Notes: generated by a model from the letters alone, not told the origin. 64,000 nt of DNA from Canna indica (GCA_034359265.1 CP136898.1:5582501-5646500); one strand, 5' to 3'. Shown: positions 43,021 through 56,837, numbered from the stretch's first letter. Made by a program: numbers and translations.

Positions 43021-43525
43021 CCAGAGTCACGCATGACATTTCATAAGAATTAAAATATACACGGGATTTTATCACGAAGCGGTCGCCTCATGACAAAACC
43101 CTAAGAGTAACAAGTAGCAAAGAAATCAAAAACAAAAAATAAAACAAGACAAACAGATGAGCTAAACAACACGACTCAAACTAAGATATTGGCCAATTTA
43201 ATCTAGTCCAGAAGGATAATCCTAGACAAACCACGTTCTCCCATCCTGCTTGGTCGTTCTTGAAGATCGAGTGGTTCTGAATCGTCCACACACTCCAGCA
43301 CCAGAGCATGGCCAGCATAACTCGCTTCCAAGACTAAACCCTCGACGTTCCCTCCTTCTTCAGTATAACCACAAACCTCACTTCCCCAATTTTCGATAGA
43401 AAATATTCCAGCCAAAACTACAAACCCTGCATCCAGTGAACAGATGTTTGATCGTTTTCAACTCATCATTACAGAACACACCCCCAGGGTCCATCTCCAT
43501 CACTCCATGATTGAGAAACCGATAC
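43020..43525 (-). mobile_element. 5'-truncated LINE (L1) 3' end
   Basis: On the minus strand from about 43500: FCNDELKTIKHLFTGC and WNIFYRKLGK, the zinc-knuckle pattern (C...H-L-F..C...W) that follows the reverse transcriptase in plant L1 LINEs. Stops interrupt it soon after. Low-complexity T-rich 3' sequence follows, as at LINE ends. Confidence 0.6.
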
Positions 43526-44890
43526 AAGCCATTGTTATATATACCTTGTTAAAACTTATTTTCATCTTGTGAGTTTTGTAAGGTTAACTTTATTTTGTCT
43601 CTCAAATTTTATTTTTGATTTTGATTTTTAAAATATTATTTTAGCCCTTAAAATGTATTTTGAGTCATTTTAATATCAAATTTTTTTCTAAACCCGAATA
43701 TGAATTTCCGAAATTTCTCAAAATCAAATATATATGGTATCTGAAATTTTCGAAACCAGAAACGAATTATAAAAATCTCCAATATACCATTGTATTAAAG
43801 CTCTTGAACGTGAGTATTTGATCATGAAAATATATTATAATTTTTTTAAAAAAAATATAAAAAATTCTAAATTAGTGAATCAAATAAGATCCACAGCTAC
43901 GAGTTCTTAGTGGTATCACTTGAAAATTATCATTTGATCATGAAAATATATTATAATTTTTTTAAAAATTTATAAAAAAAATTAAATTAATGAATGAAAT
44001 GGGGCTCACAACTTGAATCAATAAAATTGAATATATACAAGAGTCTATACAAAATTTTACCAAAATGTTTGATTCTATTTTTTTACAAACTATTTGATCC
44101 TTAAAATTAAGTTGCATGATCATTCATTATATATCTAGCACGAATTTCAAAATAAAATTAAAAATTAAAAATTAAGTACAAATGGAACCTATATATGAAT
44201 ATTCACACCATTAAATATATATATATATATATATAATAAAATGGTTGGAACATATATTAATTGTATGTCTGATAGGAAACTACACTGGAAGTCCAGAAGC
44301 TGTCTAAATAAGAATAAAACAACAATGGTACAAAACTTTGTGTAATTAATCGTGTACGTGGCTGGTCTGATCCATTTACCAAATTACTGCCGGCAGATCC
44401 AAACTACCTAAAGAGAATTTAATGACCTCTGGGCAAAACCCAGAGCTCAATCATTTAATATTATTAATCTGCTTGTATTGCACTCTGAGACCTCGTTTGA
44501 TTGATATTATTTTTTGAAAAAAAAAAAATCTTAAAAAATAATTAAAAAAATTCATATTTAATTGACACATCTTTTGCATTTTGTAAAAAAAAAGTACAAC
44601 TTTCTGCAAAATACGAAAAATAATTTACCTAGGTCCACCTAAGTAAAATGCACTTCATACGTTGTATTTGAAATAAAAAAAATTAATTTTACCCTCACAC
44701 TTACATTTAGTACATAATTTGTAATTTATATTCTCAACGTTATAGATTAGATAATTCTTGAATTTTTTAGCTATTTAATTTAATTTAATTTAGTTTTAAT
44801 AAAAATATATAATTTTTTCATATTAATTATGAATAAAAATTATTTTTTATATATAATAAAGTATATATTATATTAATTATATATACAAAA

Positions 44891-44932
<42 letters not shown>

Positions 44933-45400
44933 TTATTTTTTTCCTATATACTAATACATATAAATTAAAATAATATTTTATAAAGAAATAAAAAAAATTA
45001 ATCATTTGGTATGTATTTTCTATGAAGTACTCTTGTTAATCAAATTTATTCTAGGAGAAAAATTGCATTTCATATGAATTAATTTTTTTTCAATCAAATA
45101 TTTTTTAAATATTTTTCAAAAAATATATATAAAAAATTAATTTATGAATTATATATATATTTTTTAAAAAATTACTTTTAGTGTCAATAAAGAGACCTAA
45201 ATTTACTATAGGAGGAAGTCTTCCGATTGACATTAATTGTTGTCAATCTGGATCAGGTTTTAAATTGGTTTGATCGTTGGATTAAGTCAAATTAATCAGC
45301 TTTGGAAAAAGATTTAGAAGGTCAACTGGTCTAATTAAGTTTGATTGAGTACACTAATGAGGTTTGTATTTACATATATTTTTTTGCTGCATGGATTACA
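43526..45400. other. AT-rich intergenic DNA
   Basis: No gene. ATTTGATCATGAAAATATATTATAATTTTTTTAA-type wording recurs at about 43819 and 43932, a small direct duplication. Flanks near 44488 (GAGACCTCGTTTGATTGATA) and 45165-45195 (complement AGGTCTCTTTATTGACACTA) could be the ends of a decayed MITE of about 700 bp. (AT)n runs lie near 44220 and 44900-44930. Confidence 0.35.
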
Positions 45401-45404
45401 GTAG

Positions 45405-45605
45405 TTTACTTCATTAAATATATAAGATATATCTGGAATATAAATGATAAATAATTTAATATATATATATTAAATTCGATGTACATAAAATATAATATTA
45501 AAATTTATATTATTAAATTTATATTTTTTTAAAATAATTTATGCACTAAATAAATAATAAATATTAACCTATCATTTATCGTATTCCCGCTTATTATATA
45601 AAACA
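45405..45605 (-). mobile_element. MITE copy (same family as 56838-57045)
   Basis: On the minus strand it shares long blocks with 56838-57045: TTATTTATTTAGTGCATAAA, AATATAAAATTAATATTATAT-like runs and GAATTTAATA. The ends show the same partial inverted symmetry. No coding. Confidence 0.55.
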
Positions 45606-47084
45606 AAATTTTAAAATACGCTCCAAAAAATTTGGTACCTTTTTAGTATTTTTTTTACTAAAAAAATAAAAATTATTACCAAAAATCCACGCAAGGGCAT
45701 TGGAAGAGTTTTATAAATAACCTCACATATCAAATTAATTCTTAAGTAAAATTTGAATAAAGTAATCCAAATCAAAGTTAAATTATTTTTTCCTAATCAA
45801 TTGATTAATCCCACGTCGTTAAGCTAAATAAATTAAAAAATTTGATACCAGCACCTTTGCTATTGACGCCGACATCTAATGAAAATCTAAAAAATGGATA
45901 CCCACACTGATAATACTAATTTATTCACTATTAATTTAAGGCTGTGATTTTTCTGCTTTATATATAAGTGTTCAAAATGCACCAACTTTAGTTTTCATTA
46001 AAATTTTGTAATATTTAATTGATGAGTATTTTTTTAAAAAAAGTGATGAGTAAATTTTGAAATGATCCAAAAAAAATTTATGTACCTTTATTTTATATAT
46101 ATATAATTCTATGTACCTTTATTAGGAGGTTCGGACCATTTGGTTCGACTATATATATTCTAAAACATAGTATGAATCCAAAATTAAACATAGATTATGA
46201 TGATATCAATCATGTTGTGTACCGCAATTTTGCTCCATTCATCATTGTTGGAAATGTCTCTTCATGTGTGAGTTGAGTACACGCATCTTGTATTATTAGC
46301 ACGTGCTTGTGTCGATCGATACGTGAGATATGAACTTTTCTCGACCATCAAATCTCGTAGCTAGCTAGCCACCTATATATATGTAGCTTGTACATTGAGA
46401 GAAATTTATCAAATTCGAATTTTGAAATTAAAAAATTTTCAAAATCCAATTTGAAGATCCAAAATTTTTTAAACAAAAATTGAATGGACCGGATACCTAT
46501 ATTATCCATGGCCAAAATCTCTATGGTCAAAATTTTTATATATATATATATATATAATTTTAATTTATAATATATCTTTTATGATAAAAATAAGATATTA
46601 GAGAATAAAAAATATATTTTTCAAACTTTTCAATGTATTAAATTTTTTTGCACAAAGTCTATAAATTAAAATTGAAATTAAAAATTATAAAATATTTTGA
46701 TGTAAAATATTTTTTCGAATCATAGTACATCTTTTGTATAACTAAAATATTATTTCATTAATTTAATTTTTTTATATAAAAAATATGAAGTTATTATAGA
46801 CTTTGTACAAAACTCTTTAATAAGTTAGAGACTTTTGTTTATAATAATTTTATAATTATAAAAAATAAAATTTAATTTCCAAAAATATATATATGTGATA
46901 TAAAAGATGTGCTAGAGTCTATAAAAATATTATTAATTAAAAATTAGTTTTATAAACTTTGAGCACAATTGTCTAATGCATTAGAGACTTTTGCCTAAAG
47001 TCTATAATAATTTTATAATTCAAAAAATTAATTAATAAGATATTTTTAAAAAAATATATAAAAAATGTGTTGTGATTAAAAAAA
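45606..47084. other. AT-rich intergenic DNA
   Basis: Spacer of very low complexity. I see no gene or clear element, only (AT)n at about 46538-46555. Confidence 0.35.
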
Positions 47085-48045
47085 TATTTTTTATCAAAAT
47101 ATTTTATAATTTATAATTTAGATTTAGATTTATAGACTTTTACAAAATTCTCTAATGAATTAGAGAGTTTAAAAATTTATTTTTTAGACTCTAATACATC
47201 ATTTTTATTATAATTTTTTATATAAATTAAAATTATTATCTTTTATAATTTTTATAATTTTTAATCAAAGTCTTTGACCCAGGAGTAAAATGAGTATTCG
47301 ATCCATTAAATTTTGATTTAGAAAATTTTACAACTTTAAATTCGATTTTAATTTTTTTTTTACCTTTTTGTCTCCTGTTGTCTTTTTTCCATTAGTGATT
47401 TATCTATGGAAATTCTAAATTACCTTTTTAAGCGTATAATATAGCTATGGAAATTACATTGTTTGGTTGAAAAAAAAATTAGGGGGCATTTAATTATTAG
47501 CAAATGTAAATGACGTTGCAAAAAGTATTTGCATGCAAAAATAAAAACCCGCGTATATAATTTGCAGTATATTGTTTAGTTGCCAATAAATAGAATTGCA
47601 ACTTTTATTTGTAAATATTTAGTTGACCGCAAATGAATGTTGTAATTACACTTGCAACTTGTATTTTGCATCTTCATATCTAGATCGATCTAGTCTGATA
47701 ATTTTGTCTCGACGCGATAAAATCGTACTCGAGTCGAGGTCCAACCCAGTTTGATAGCCTAATAACAAAAGTCAAGAAAATGGTGACATGTTTAGTCTTT
47801 CGTAATTGTGCTAATGAGCCGGGCCAGGCCGTAACGACCCATTTAGTTTACGTGTCATGCTAAGCCCCGATTCTCAGACCCAATTTTTTATCAGGTCAGA
47901 GCAGAACATAATTAGATGAGACACCCCCAAGGATAGATGATGTCCAAAATACCCGACAAAGGAGCTTAGATTTTGTATATTATTCATCGACTACAATATT
48001 ATTTAATTATTTATCAACATAAATTAATAATTTTTAATTACTTAT
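47085..48045 (+). repeat. Direct duplication, copy 1
   Basis: The part 47085-47365 matches 48050-48310 (TTCTCTAATGAATTAGAGAG, AGGAGTAAAATG.GTATTCGAT). The part 47366-48045 matches 48918-49594 (TTATCTATGGAAATTCTAAA, GCGTATAATATAGCTATGGA and the PIF-like element). Copy 2 has about 600 bp between the two parts that copy 1 lacks. Base changes are scattered at a low level. Confidence 0.8.
47482..48045. mobile_element. PIF/Harbinger-like element, copy 2 (truncated)
   Basis: Begins after TTA with GGGGGCATTTAATTATTAG and follows copy 3 (49046) closely until about 48045. There it is cut off by the start of the second duplication copy. The right end is missing. Confidence 0.6.
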
Positions 48046-48049
48046 ACTA

Positions 48050-49600
48050 AAAATATTTTATCAAAATATTTTATAATTTTTAATTGAAATTTAGATTTAT
48101 AGACTTGTGCAAAATTCTCTAATGAATTAGAGAGTTTAAAAAATTATTTTTTAGACTCTAACACATCATTTTTATTATAATTTTTTTATATTTTTTTATA
48201 ATTTTTAATCAAAGTCTCTAATTGGTTAGAGATTTTAACCTAGGAGTAAAATGTGTATTCGATTTAGAAAATTTTAAAACTTTAAATTCGATTTTTTTAA
48301 AAAAATTTATTTTCAAAATTCGAATTTAATAAATTGCTCTATATAAAACAAACTTAAAATGCAATTAAATACTTGAGATCGACCAAAAGAAATTGAGCAA
48401 TAATGACAACTCATATATATGCATGGAGTGATGGAGAGTACAAGTTGTCAATTCAATTGCAGTACGGACTCTTTTGCTTTGATCTATATACCTACTTACT
48501 TAGGAGCGGGCACCACCACCAAGTCACCAACCATCTTTCAGTACGTAGTAGCTAGTCCGGTGAAAGAAATCCCACGATATGCAAAGATTAATCGTGGATT
48601 TCTATCGCGTGTAAATGTTTGGATTAATTAGTACTAGTAGTGCGTGGTAACTGTTGATCATATTAATTAATTAGTCTACCCTGGCCGGTAGACAGTATCA
48701 TCCTAGGATTCCAATGTTCATCGTGGGATTGCCTCTCGATCATGTTAAAGCTACGGACATGCACTACTGTGCATGCAGGTGAAGTCAAGAGAGAAGATGA
48801 CAACCAGTATATGTTTGACATGCATGCATGGCTGCAAACTTTAATCCTGTCGTGTGTCAAATTATTGGATCAATGCAAATATATTAATTTTATGAAATTT
48901 GATCTGGGAGGCTGTTCGTTTACCTTTTTGTTTCCTGTTGTCTTTTTTTCCATTAATGATTTATCTATGGAAATTCTAAATTACTTTTTTAAGCGTATAA
49001 TATAGCTATGGAAATTACATTGTTTAGTTGAAAAATAATAATTTAGGGGACATTTAATTATTAGCAAATGTAAATGACGTTGCAAAAATAAAAATCCGCG
49101 TATATAATTTGCAGTATATTGTTTGGTTACCAATAAGTAGAATTGTAATTTTTATTTGCAAATATTTAGTTGACCGCAAATGAATGTTGCAATTACACTT
49201 GCAACTTGCATCTTCATATCTAGATCGATTTAGTCTGATAATTTTGGCTCGACGCGATAAAATCGTACTCGAGTCGAGGTCCAACCCAGTTTGATAGCCT
49301 AATAACAAAAGTCAAGAAAAGGGCAACATGTTTAGTCTTTCGTAATTGTGCTAATGAGTCGGGCCAGACCGTAACGACCCATTTAGTTTACATGTCATGC
49401 TAAGCTCCGATTCTCAGACCCAAATTTTTATCAGGTCAGAGCAGAACATAATTAGATGAGACACCCCCAAGGGTAGATGATGTCCGAAATACCCGACAAA
49501 CGAGCTTAGATTTTGTATATTATTCATCGACTACAATATTATTTAATTATTTATCAACATAAATTAATAATTTTTAATTACTTATACTAAAAAATACAAA
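48050..49600 (+). repeat. Direct duplication, copy 2
   Basis: Counterpart of 47085-48045, with an extra segment at 48311-48917 not seen in copy 1. That segment includes the frame at 48419-48631, which shows no known domain. Confidence 0.75.
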
Positions 49601-49940
49601 AATTCTACCAAACCACATCAGACCTAAAATCTGACACTACCATTGAGTTCAATACGTAAAAACCTAGAACTTTGGTATATAACTCGTTTCTATCCGACGA
49701 CTCTAAGTCACCCAAATAATTTATTTTCTAATTTTTAAATTATTATATTTATATCTTGTCATCAACCATCTTGTATTGCGAGTTTTTTGTGCTATAATTT
49801 TTTTTGTAGTATGCAAATGATATTAGAAACACTACTTGTACTAAATGTTGCAAAAAAAATTTGCAGCCAATTAAATAAATTTATTGATATATTTGATGAA
49901 ATTAGAGTTATAATATTTACACTTGCTACGACAGACTCCC
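49046..49940. mobile_element. PIF/Harbinger-like element, copy 3 (TSD TTA)
   Basis: TTA at 49043-49045 and 49941-49943 flanks the element, the usual 3-bp target of PIF/Harbinger elements. The start GGGGACATTTAATTATTAG and the end (complement GGGAGTCTGTCG) are weakly inverted. The interior aligns with copy 1 (2864-3967), for example TTAATTATTTATCAACATAA and GACTCTAAGTC.CCCAAAT. No transposase. Confidence 0.65.
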
Positions 49941-50600
49941 TTAATGATTTGCTGAACAAATTATTTTAATTAATTAAATTTCATAAACATTTACATATTT
50001 AAATCCGGTAGTGGGCAAATATATAAGTAAAATGTTCATTTGCAAAATAACCACAAGAATGGGTCCCCGAATAATGGAAAAAAAGGGGAACATGTACAAA
50101 TATTGCCACAAAGATGCCACCAAGCTTAAAAGACGGTAAAGGTGAAATGTACGATTTATGTATCCCCGTCGCCCACAATAATTCAAATCACGCACATGTC
50201 TTACTCGTGCGTGGAATACTTATACTTTTGTGTAAATATTTTATTTTTAACTAAACCGAGTAATTAAGTAGAAATTAATCTCATTTCCTCTGGCTTTTGG
50301 CAAACATTAGGGACCAGTCTATCCAAATCATGCCCTACTCTCATTGTTCTTCATTGAGCTGCATTTATTGTTGTATTTATGGAGCTCCAAGCCTCTCTTC
50401 TCTAATCAATTATCTATTTATTTATTTAATAAAAAATAAATAAATAAACTACTTTATTATTCGGCCTATGAAAGGATTATGAATTAAGGCCATTGTGCAA
50501 GATTAATTTCAAATATGAGAGACCGAATTGATGTCTAAATATAGAAATCCTTACAAGTCACTCAATGGGCAGTTTGATTTGCCTCTCTATACCAAAATAT
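49941..50600. other. Intergenic DNA
   Basis: No gene or element recognised. Confidence 0.35.
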
Positions 50601-52480
50601 AGATTTGATTACGTTACATTATGATCGAAAGAAATTCTCATAAGAGATAATTGATATAATTTGCCGCAAAGGTCCTTTCCGATGCTTCTGAATATCAATG
50701 ATTATTTTTGAATGCGTCTCCCAGGTGAAGTGAGGTAGGTTGTGTTGAATAACAAACTTAAGACCTAGCTTCTATAACCATCAATTTTTTTAGGTGAAGT
50801 GCCAACATGATTTCTCAAAATTATACCAATACCATATGCATTATCAATAAAAGGAATATTCATATTTTATTTTGAAGTAATCAAATTAACTTTGGAAAAA
50901 TCCATTTGGTATTTGGTGTTATTGTCGGGCGATTCCCTCTAGACCTTAGTTTATCATAGTAAGTAGAAGTGAATGTTATAATTTTATTCACAAGACAATG
51001 GAAGGAGTGCTGCCCAACCTTGGCTGGGAACTATTTTAGTGTATCAGATGATGAACCAACATGTATTAATAACTAAAACTCGATAATATAATTGTAAATC
51101 AGATTGACTTAACTAAGCTAATGGCCAAAAATCAATTGATTAGCTGTCTCAAAAATCAAAATCAATTTTCAAAATTAAGAGATTCCAAATTCGAGAGGTA
51201 AATGCGCACTGAAAAAATAAATGCTCAATAGTTTCAAGATCCGTTGTACGGAAAACACAAAGATTAGAAGTAGAAAATCTCAATTTTGGTGTAGGTTGAA
51301 AGTTTCAATGAAAGAGTTTTCCAAAAAAAAATTACCCTTTAGAAGAAGATTTAGTTCCACAAAGGTTTTCAAGAAACACTATTCTAAGTCGGAGCTAGTT
51401 AATCATGGTTTCAAAAAAATATGTAAGTTGATTTGATGATAACAACACCCTCTATGTTTTTCTTTCGAATGTAGGTGTCTTCATGGGGGTCTAGAGGCAA
51501 ATATATCATACAAATGGATTTTCATAAAATTGGACCAAATAAATCCAACCAAAGACTTTCCTTCCAAAATTAATTAGGAATAAGAGGAGCAACATATTCT
51601 AATGAATTTATTGCAGGTATATTCAAATAAGTTGGCTTCATAAACAAAGGCAAAATTAACACTCAGTAATCAAATAAAATTGAACAAGAAGAACAAGATG
51701 CAACATGTTTCAGAAACCCAAGATATAAAGCATTCACAAACAACTTGCATTTATCCATTGAATGATAGGACATTTGGTTAGGGTCAATTTGACCCAAGGG
51801 GATATCACTGTTGTTTGAATATGAAAACACAGGTTTAGCTTTGTGAAGAGTAACAATATATGTCCCATATCTTAGAAGGTGTTGAGGGACTTTGAAGGCA
51901 ATATCTGATTGTGTTATTGATTGTATCCATGCAACTACTAAGGATCGAATGCAATGGAATTGCATTGATCAAGTTTGATAAGAATGATTTTTCCAGCATG
52001 TGATAAGTAATTTGTGTGCCTAAGATCTAAGTTTAGCTTTAACTTAGTCATATAAGTATCATCTATTTGAGGAGGACGTAACTGTCTCTTAGGAACAATC
52101 ATAGAACCTAAGTATTTAAAAGAAAATTTGTCACATTTCATGTTAAATTTACTACAAATAGACCTAATTATTTCAACAAACAAACGTATTCTTAGGAAAC
52201 AATATTTTTTAGATTGGGCTAAGTTGACAACTCGCCCGATGCACAACTCATTGTTTAAATATATTTCTGAAGGCTCTTAGACTTATTATATTGGCCCTAA
52301 ATGCCAACAAAATGTTCCGAGCAAACATAAGGTGTGGCTTATGATCACTAAGTTCTTAAGTTTAAAAGGGCTAATTTGTCTATTTTTTTTAACAAATTTG
52401 TAAAAGTTTAAACAATTAAAACATAACCCATGTCTAATGCCATGCTGTGACTTTAAAAAAAAATATAAAAAAAAGCACAC
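50600..52480 (-). mobile_element. Degenerate LINE (L1) reverse-transcriptase remnant
   Basis: On the minus strand, in order: VVNLAQSKKYCF and FSFKYLGSMIVPKRQL, then KLKLNLDLRHTNYLSHAGKI and ILIKL (52246-51940), the C-terminal part of plant L1 reverse transcriptase. About 700 bases on comes CVFRTTDLETIEHLFFQC and FTSRIWN (51265-51185), the zinc-knuckle that follows it. Upstream, NLVIISHTLCLL (about 52350) may be the shifted remains of the F-A-D-D catalytic region. Stops and frameshifts break every part, so it is dead. No long A tail or target duplication was found. Confidence 0.75.
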
Positions 52481-53340
52481 ATAGAAATATCAATACATTG
52501 AACAACTAAAATATTGAGTGAATAGTTTTACCTTTAATGATAGTTGATTGTTCATGTTTAACAAATCAAGAAATAAATTATTTTAATCTATTTACAAGAA
52601 GTTTGACAAATATGCGATATGATAAGCTATATAATAAAATTGGACGAAAATCTGTAATAATAGATGGTTTATTGTATTTGAGAATAAAAGTAAAGACAAT
52701 TTTATACCAATCATATGATAAAAACACACAATTATAAAAATATTCTTTAATTATTTCACTCGGCTATGTTTTCACTATGAAAATAGATCCATTTTCTCAA
52801 TTTTTCATTAGAAACTAAATATATTTGAATAATATTGGATTAATTGCATTAAAGGCCCAGGACCTCTTCTTATCTTATTCCGTTTAATGGCCCATTTTAA
52901 GTATTACACTGGGCTTCATTTTGAGTTGAGGTATAAAACCAATGAAAAGACGGCAAGTCGGCATGTACCTTTACAACCGCCTGACACGTGGCGACCCAGT
53001 CCTAGATCTATCGTTTTAATAAATCAGATTCATAGTTTAACTTATATTTAATAATATCAAAAATATATTTTTCCAGGAAAACTACATGCTTAGATTAATT
53101 AAGTCAACTTGAAAATAAATGAATTTAAATAAACGGATGAAGCTTTGATCAGCTCCTGAGCTGAGATCCAATCGCGAAGATTAAAAAAAAGACACGTGGA
53201 CCCCCCCGCACGACTAATTCCGGGTGCTTATCTCAGCGTTTGTTTTATCACGCAAAAACGGCAAAACCGGCGCAGTAACGAGAAGACCAGATCGGCTGGC
53301 TTGAGTCCTTCGATCGGTTGGCTCGAGTCCTAAATAGTCC
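52481..53340. other. TMEM230-like gene upstream region
   Basis: No gene. GACACGTGG-type G-boxes lie at 52982-52990 and 53191-53199, which are plausible bZIP/bHLH sites for the gene starting at 53473. Confidence 0.4.
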
Positions 53341-53341
53341 T

Positions 53342-53378
<37 letters not shown>
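53341..53378 (+). promoter_or_regulatory. CT tract in the TMEM230-like leader
   Basis: Nearly pure TC dinucleotide run, about 95 bases before the ATG at 53473. Pyrimidine patches like this are common near plant transcription starts and 5' leaders. Confidence 0.55.
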
Positions 53379-53472
53379 GATCAAATTAGGGAAACGTTCC
53401 CTTCTCCTCTCCTGTGATCTCTCCACCAAAAACCCTAATCAATTGAAGGAAGAGAAAGGCTCTGTGTCTACC

Positions 53473-53870
53473 ATGGCGTACGTCGATCACGCCTTTTCCA
53501 TCTCCGACGAGGACATCTTCATGGGCGACTCCAGTCGCGCCATCGACAACCGACCCCCCATCAAGGAGATTGCCTTTGCCGTCTCCCTCCTCGTCTTCGG
53601 TTTTATCGCCATCGTTGTTGGCTCCGTAATGGCCTCCAACCGCGTCGGCGGCGATCGCGCTCACGGTGACTTGCTTCTTCTCTTACGGCTCCTTATTACC
53701 ACTTATTTGTTAGTTTTTTAACTGATTGGTGTTGGATGATTGGATTAGGGATTTTCTTTGCGGTACTCGGATCGGTGTTGTTCCTGCCGGGGTTTTATTA
53801 CACGAGGATAGCTTATTACGCGTACAAGGGGTATAAAGGCTTCTCCTTTGACACGATTCCCTCGGTCTGA
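53473..53870 (+). CDS. TMEM230-like two-span membrane protein
   Basis: Two exons, 53473-53665 and 53749-53870, joined in phase to 104 residues. The N-terminus [20 protein letters not shown] is followed by two membrane spans (about 32-54, [20 protein letters not shown]; about 66-86, [18 protein letters not shown]) and the closing tail [15 protein letters not shown]. That tail and the two spans define the TMEM230 (former DUF872) family, whose animal member acts in vesicle traffic; the role in plants is little known. The length matches the family. The first ATG after a CT-rich leader (ACCATGG context) is taken as the start. Confidence 0.92.
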
Positions 53871-56837
53871 GGTCTAACCGTGGTTTCAATCTTTCACTTA
53901 TGCGATAATCAGTTCTGTATGGCTTCTCCCCTGTATAGTTTACTTAGTCGAAGCTTTACCAGGCCTTTTATCCTTGTTCTCTGTTCATGGACAACGTACT
54001 ATGTAAATTCCATATAGGAACAATGATGTATTATTTTGACTGTGCAGTGTTATTAAGGTTTGGATTAGCGTGTCAGGCGTTTTGTGAATGCGTGGTGAAA
54101 ATTGTAACAAGCCTTTAAGGTGCCTGTTAAAAGTCTGAAAAACCAAACAACTAAACTATATATTTGGAGTAGAAACTATATACTGGAAGTTATGGATCAG
54201 CATTACAGCCAGGTTGCATATCAAGTGTTGTTTGACAAGCAAAAGCTGTGTTTGATTAGATATCTCATTTGTTGTTTTGTTGTTACTTTTAGTATATTGA
54301 TAATCATGCAGGCTATAGATGTCTTGCAATTCCTTTATTTTGAAAATGCTATTTATAACTTGCTTCAGCTTCTGTTTCCACTTAATTAATACATCAATTT
54401 CATACGGGTGACTTCATTCTCATCAAATGCTTGAAGTTGTTTAGAAAGTTTTGATTTTAACTCTACAGTACAACATTCTTAACCATGCTTCTCATTATGC
54501 CCATTATATCTTCTCATCAAGTGTGATTTTGTTTAGTAATTCAACATGTTTGAATGTTCCAATCTTTCTTGTTGGTTTAAATGTTAGCTGGGTGTTGAGC
54601 TGGTTTATCCCTTTATTTGGTTGACAATCTTTCAATTCTCAACCCATATGGAATTTAATGAGATTTCAATTGATTATCATCCAAGAAAGATATACTCTGA
54701 GTATCGTTTATGCTTATCAACGTGTTATTTGGTTCTAATCCACTTTATCAATATAAAGATATCGAGCTACATGTACCTCGTCGCAGCCTTTTCCTTTTTT
54801 CAGTTGGGATAGTGAAGTAATTATATACTGTGCTGTTTCTTCTTTATTTCAATGAAGGGTCATCACGAATGCTGAGACTAAACCATTAGTTCTTTGCTAA
54901 ATAGAGTTACTTTCTTGTCTCTTCTGTTCTATTGTTGAGTAGTGAAGCAAATAAAAAATGTGTTGCTTCTTCGTTATTGGAAGGAGGGGCCACCATGAAT
55001 TCTAAGGTCAACAGAATTGATCGCAATGAATTCTGAGGTGAAGGGAATTGTTCTCCTGATTTTTTTTATAAAAATACTACTCAGATTAGTTTTTATAGTT
55101 TCATGTCAATTTGTGAAAGTTTACTTTGTCAGTTTACCTTTATGTGTACAATGCATCATCTGGGAAATATTTTCTAGGGGATATTGTCTGGACATGCCTT
55201 CAATAATTTTTTATCTCTTGTTACCTTTAGTTAATGTCGATATTTGCTAATTTGCATTGTTCCCGCTGTATTATTCATTTTCGTATAAAACCTCACATAT
55301 GAAATATCTGAATATAAAGATTATAACACGAAGTAACTTGTTTGGTATGCCAATTCAGTTGGAGGCTTGCAGCGTGTCTTTTGTCTAAACAAAGCATGTT
55401 TTAACAAGGAATTGAAATTCAAGGTAACTGAAGGATTTTTATTTGTCTAACAACTATCTTATGTTGGCTGTGCCTGAAAGATTTATTGAACATCCATACA
55501 TCATAGACTATCAATTTTTGTATAGATTGTAACTCAACGAACTTTACATGGTAAATGTGGAAAATTGTTCTCATAGTATCATTAAACTGATTCTGACCTT
55601 GTCTTGTGTTGAAGCTGCAAGTGAATAGTTATTAAACTGTTAGAGAAACACACTGCTCATGAAAAGTTCAGACAAAGTGGACTTGGAGATTCAAACCTGA
55701 TAGGCAGGTTGCTGCAACTATGACTTGGCCCTAGTTTACCGACGGAGGTTGAAATCCATGTACTGGCCTGTTTGACATTGGCTCAAATCTATCTTAGCGT
55801 CGTCCCTTGCCTTGATCTACTTCGGTTATAACTCGATGGTGAGTATTGGGTCGAGTAAGGGATTGGGTTGAGAGGGGCCTACTATATACAAAATACTTAA
55901 TAGCTAACCACCGTATGACATTTATCCATCCATGAGTCCATTCTAATTATTATTATCTGAAAATACTGATGCCGGTATATTAACTATTAAGTTCTTTTAT
56001 GCTATCAGTTAGCATATTATGCTTCATTAATTGGCTTCAAGATTTTTTAATTAGTTAATATATAATTTTGCTTCATTTGACATCACATATTCAATAAATT
56101 ATACATGGTGTCTTTTGGGGCTTGTTTGGTTGATAATATTTGTCGTGGAAAGTCTTACTTCTTAGGAAGTTGAATTTTCTCTATTTTTTTGGTTGATAGT
56201 AAACGAGAAAAACACAAGAAGTTCTACTTTCTCAAGATGTTTCACTTTCCAGAAATGACTTACCAAGACCCATAGGTAAGTTCATCTCCCGCATCCTATG
56301 GGATATAAAACTGTAATTCTACCATTAATTTTTTAAAATCTTATTTTGCTTTATTAAATATTTGGTCAACAATTGGTTTTTGAGATAAAATACCTAGTTT
56401 TTCTTATTAATTACATTTTTTCATATATAATATATATAATTATATATGAAATAAAAATGAAAATTTTAATCTATAAATAAAGAGTTATGTTGGTCATTTG
56501 TACTTCATGAATATTAACCAAATATATTGTGCAAAGTTAATGTATAGAAAATGTTTTTTGACCAATCATTTTTATTCTTTTCAAAAAAATATATATGAAA
56601 ATTTAATGAGAAGTACAACATCCGTACGAGAAGTTACTTCATATATGATTTGACACTCATAGTATGTTATAATGCAAACTATCTGTTTCACTTTGTGAAC
56701 TATCATATGTGTTTAAACTGTATAATCACTATCTGTTTCACTTTGTGAACTATCATATGTGTTTAAACTGTATAATCATTTTAGTTCAGTCTTCATTAAA
56801 CAAATTTAAATATCATTCAAATGCCCCAAAATCACCT
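53871..56837. other. Long intergenic region
   Basis: No gene recognised over about 3 kb. Short frames here (for example 54120-54389 and 55017-55250) have no domain and low coding quality. GGGGCTTGTTTGGTTGATA at about 56118 looks like a MITE end, without a sure partner. A 50-bp perfect tandem duplication lies at 56678-56777. Confidence 0.4.
56678..56777. repeat. Perfect 50-bp tandem duplication
   Basis: The unit starting ACTATCTGTTTCACTTTGTG and ending CTGTATAATC occurs twice with no difference (56678-56727 and 56728-56777). It is recent or kept identical. Confidence 0.9.

Noticed and set aside
48419..49005. Small frames between the duplication parts
   Set aside because: No domain, and composition like the surrounding spacer.
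53386..53664. Antisense frame over the TMEM230-like exon
   Set aside because: Shadow of the conserved sense exon, with acidic low-complexity content.
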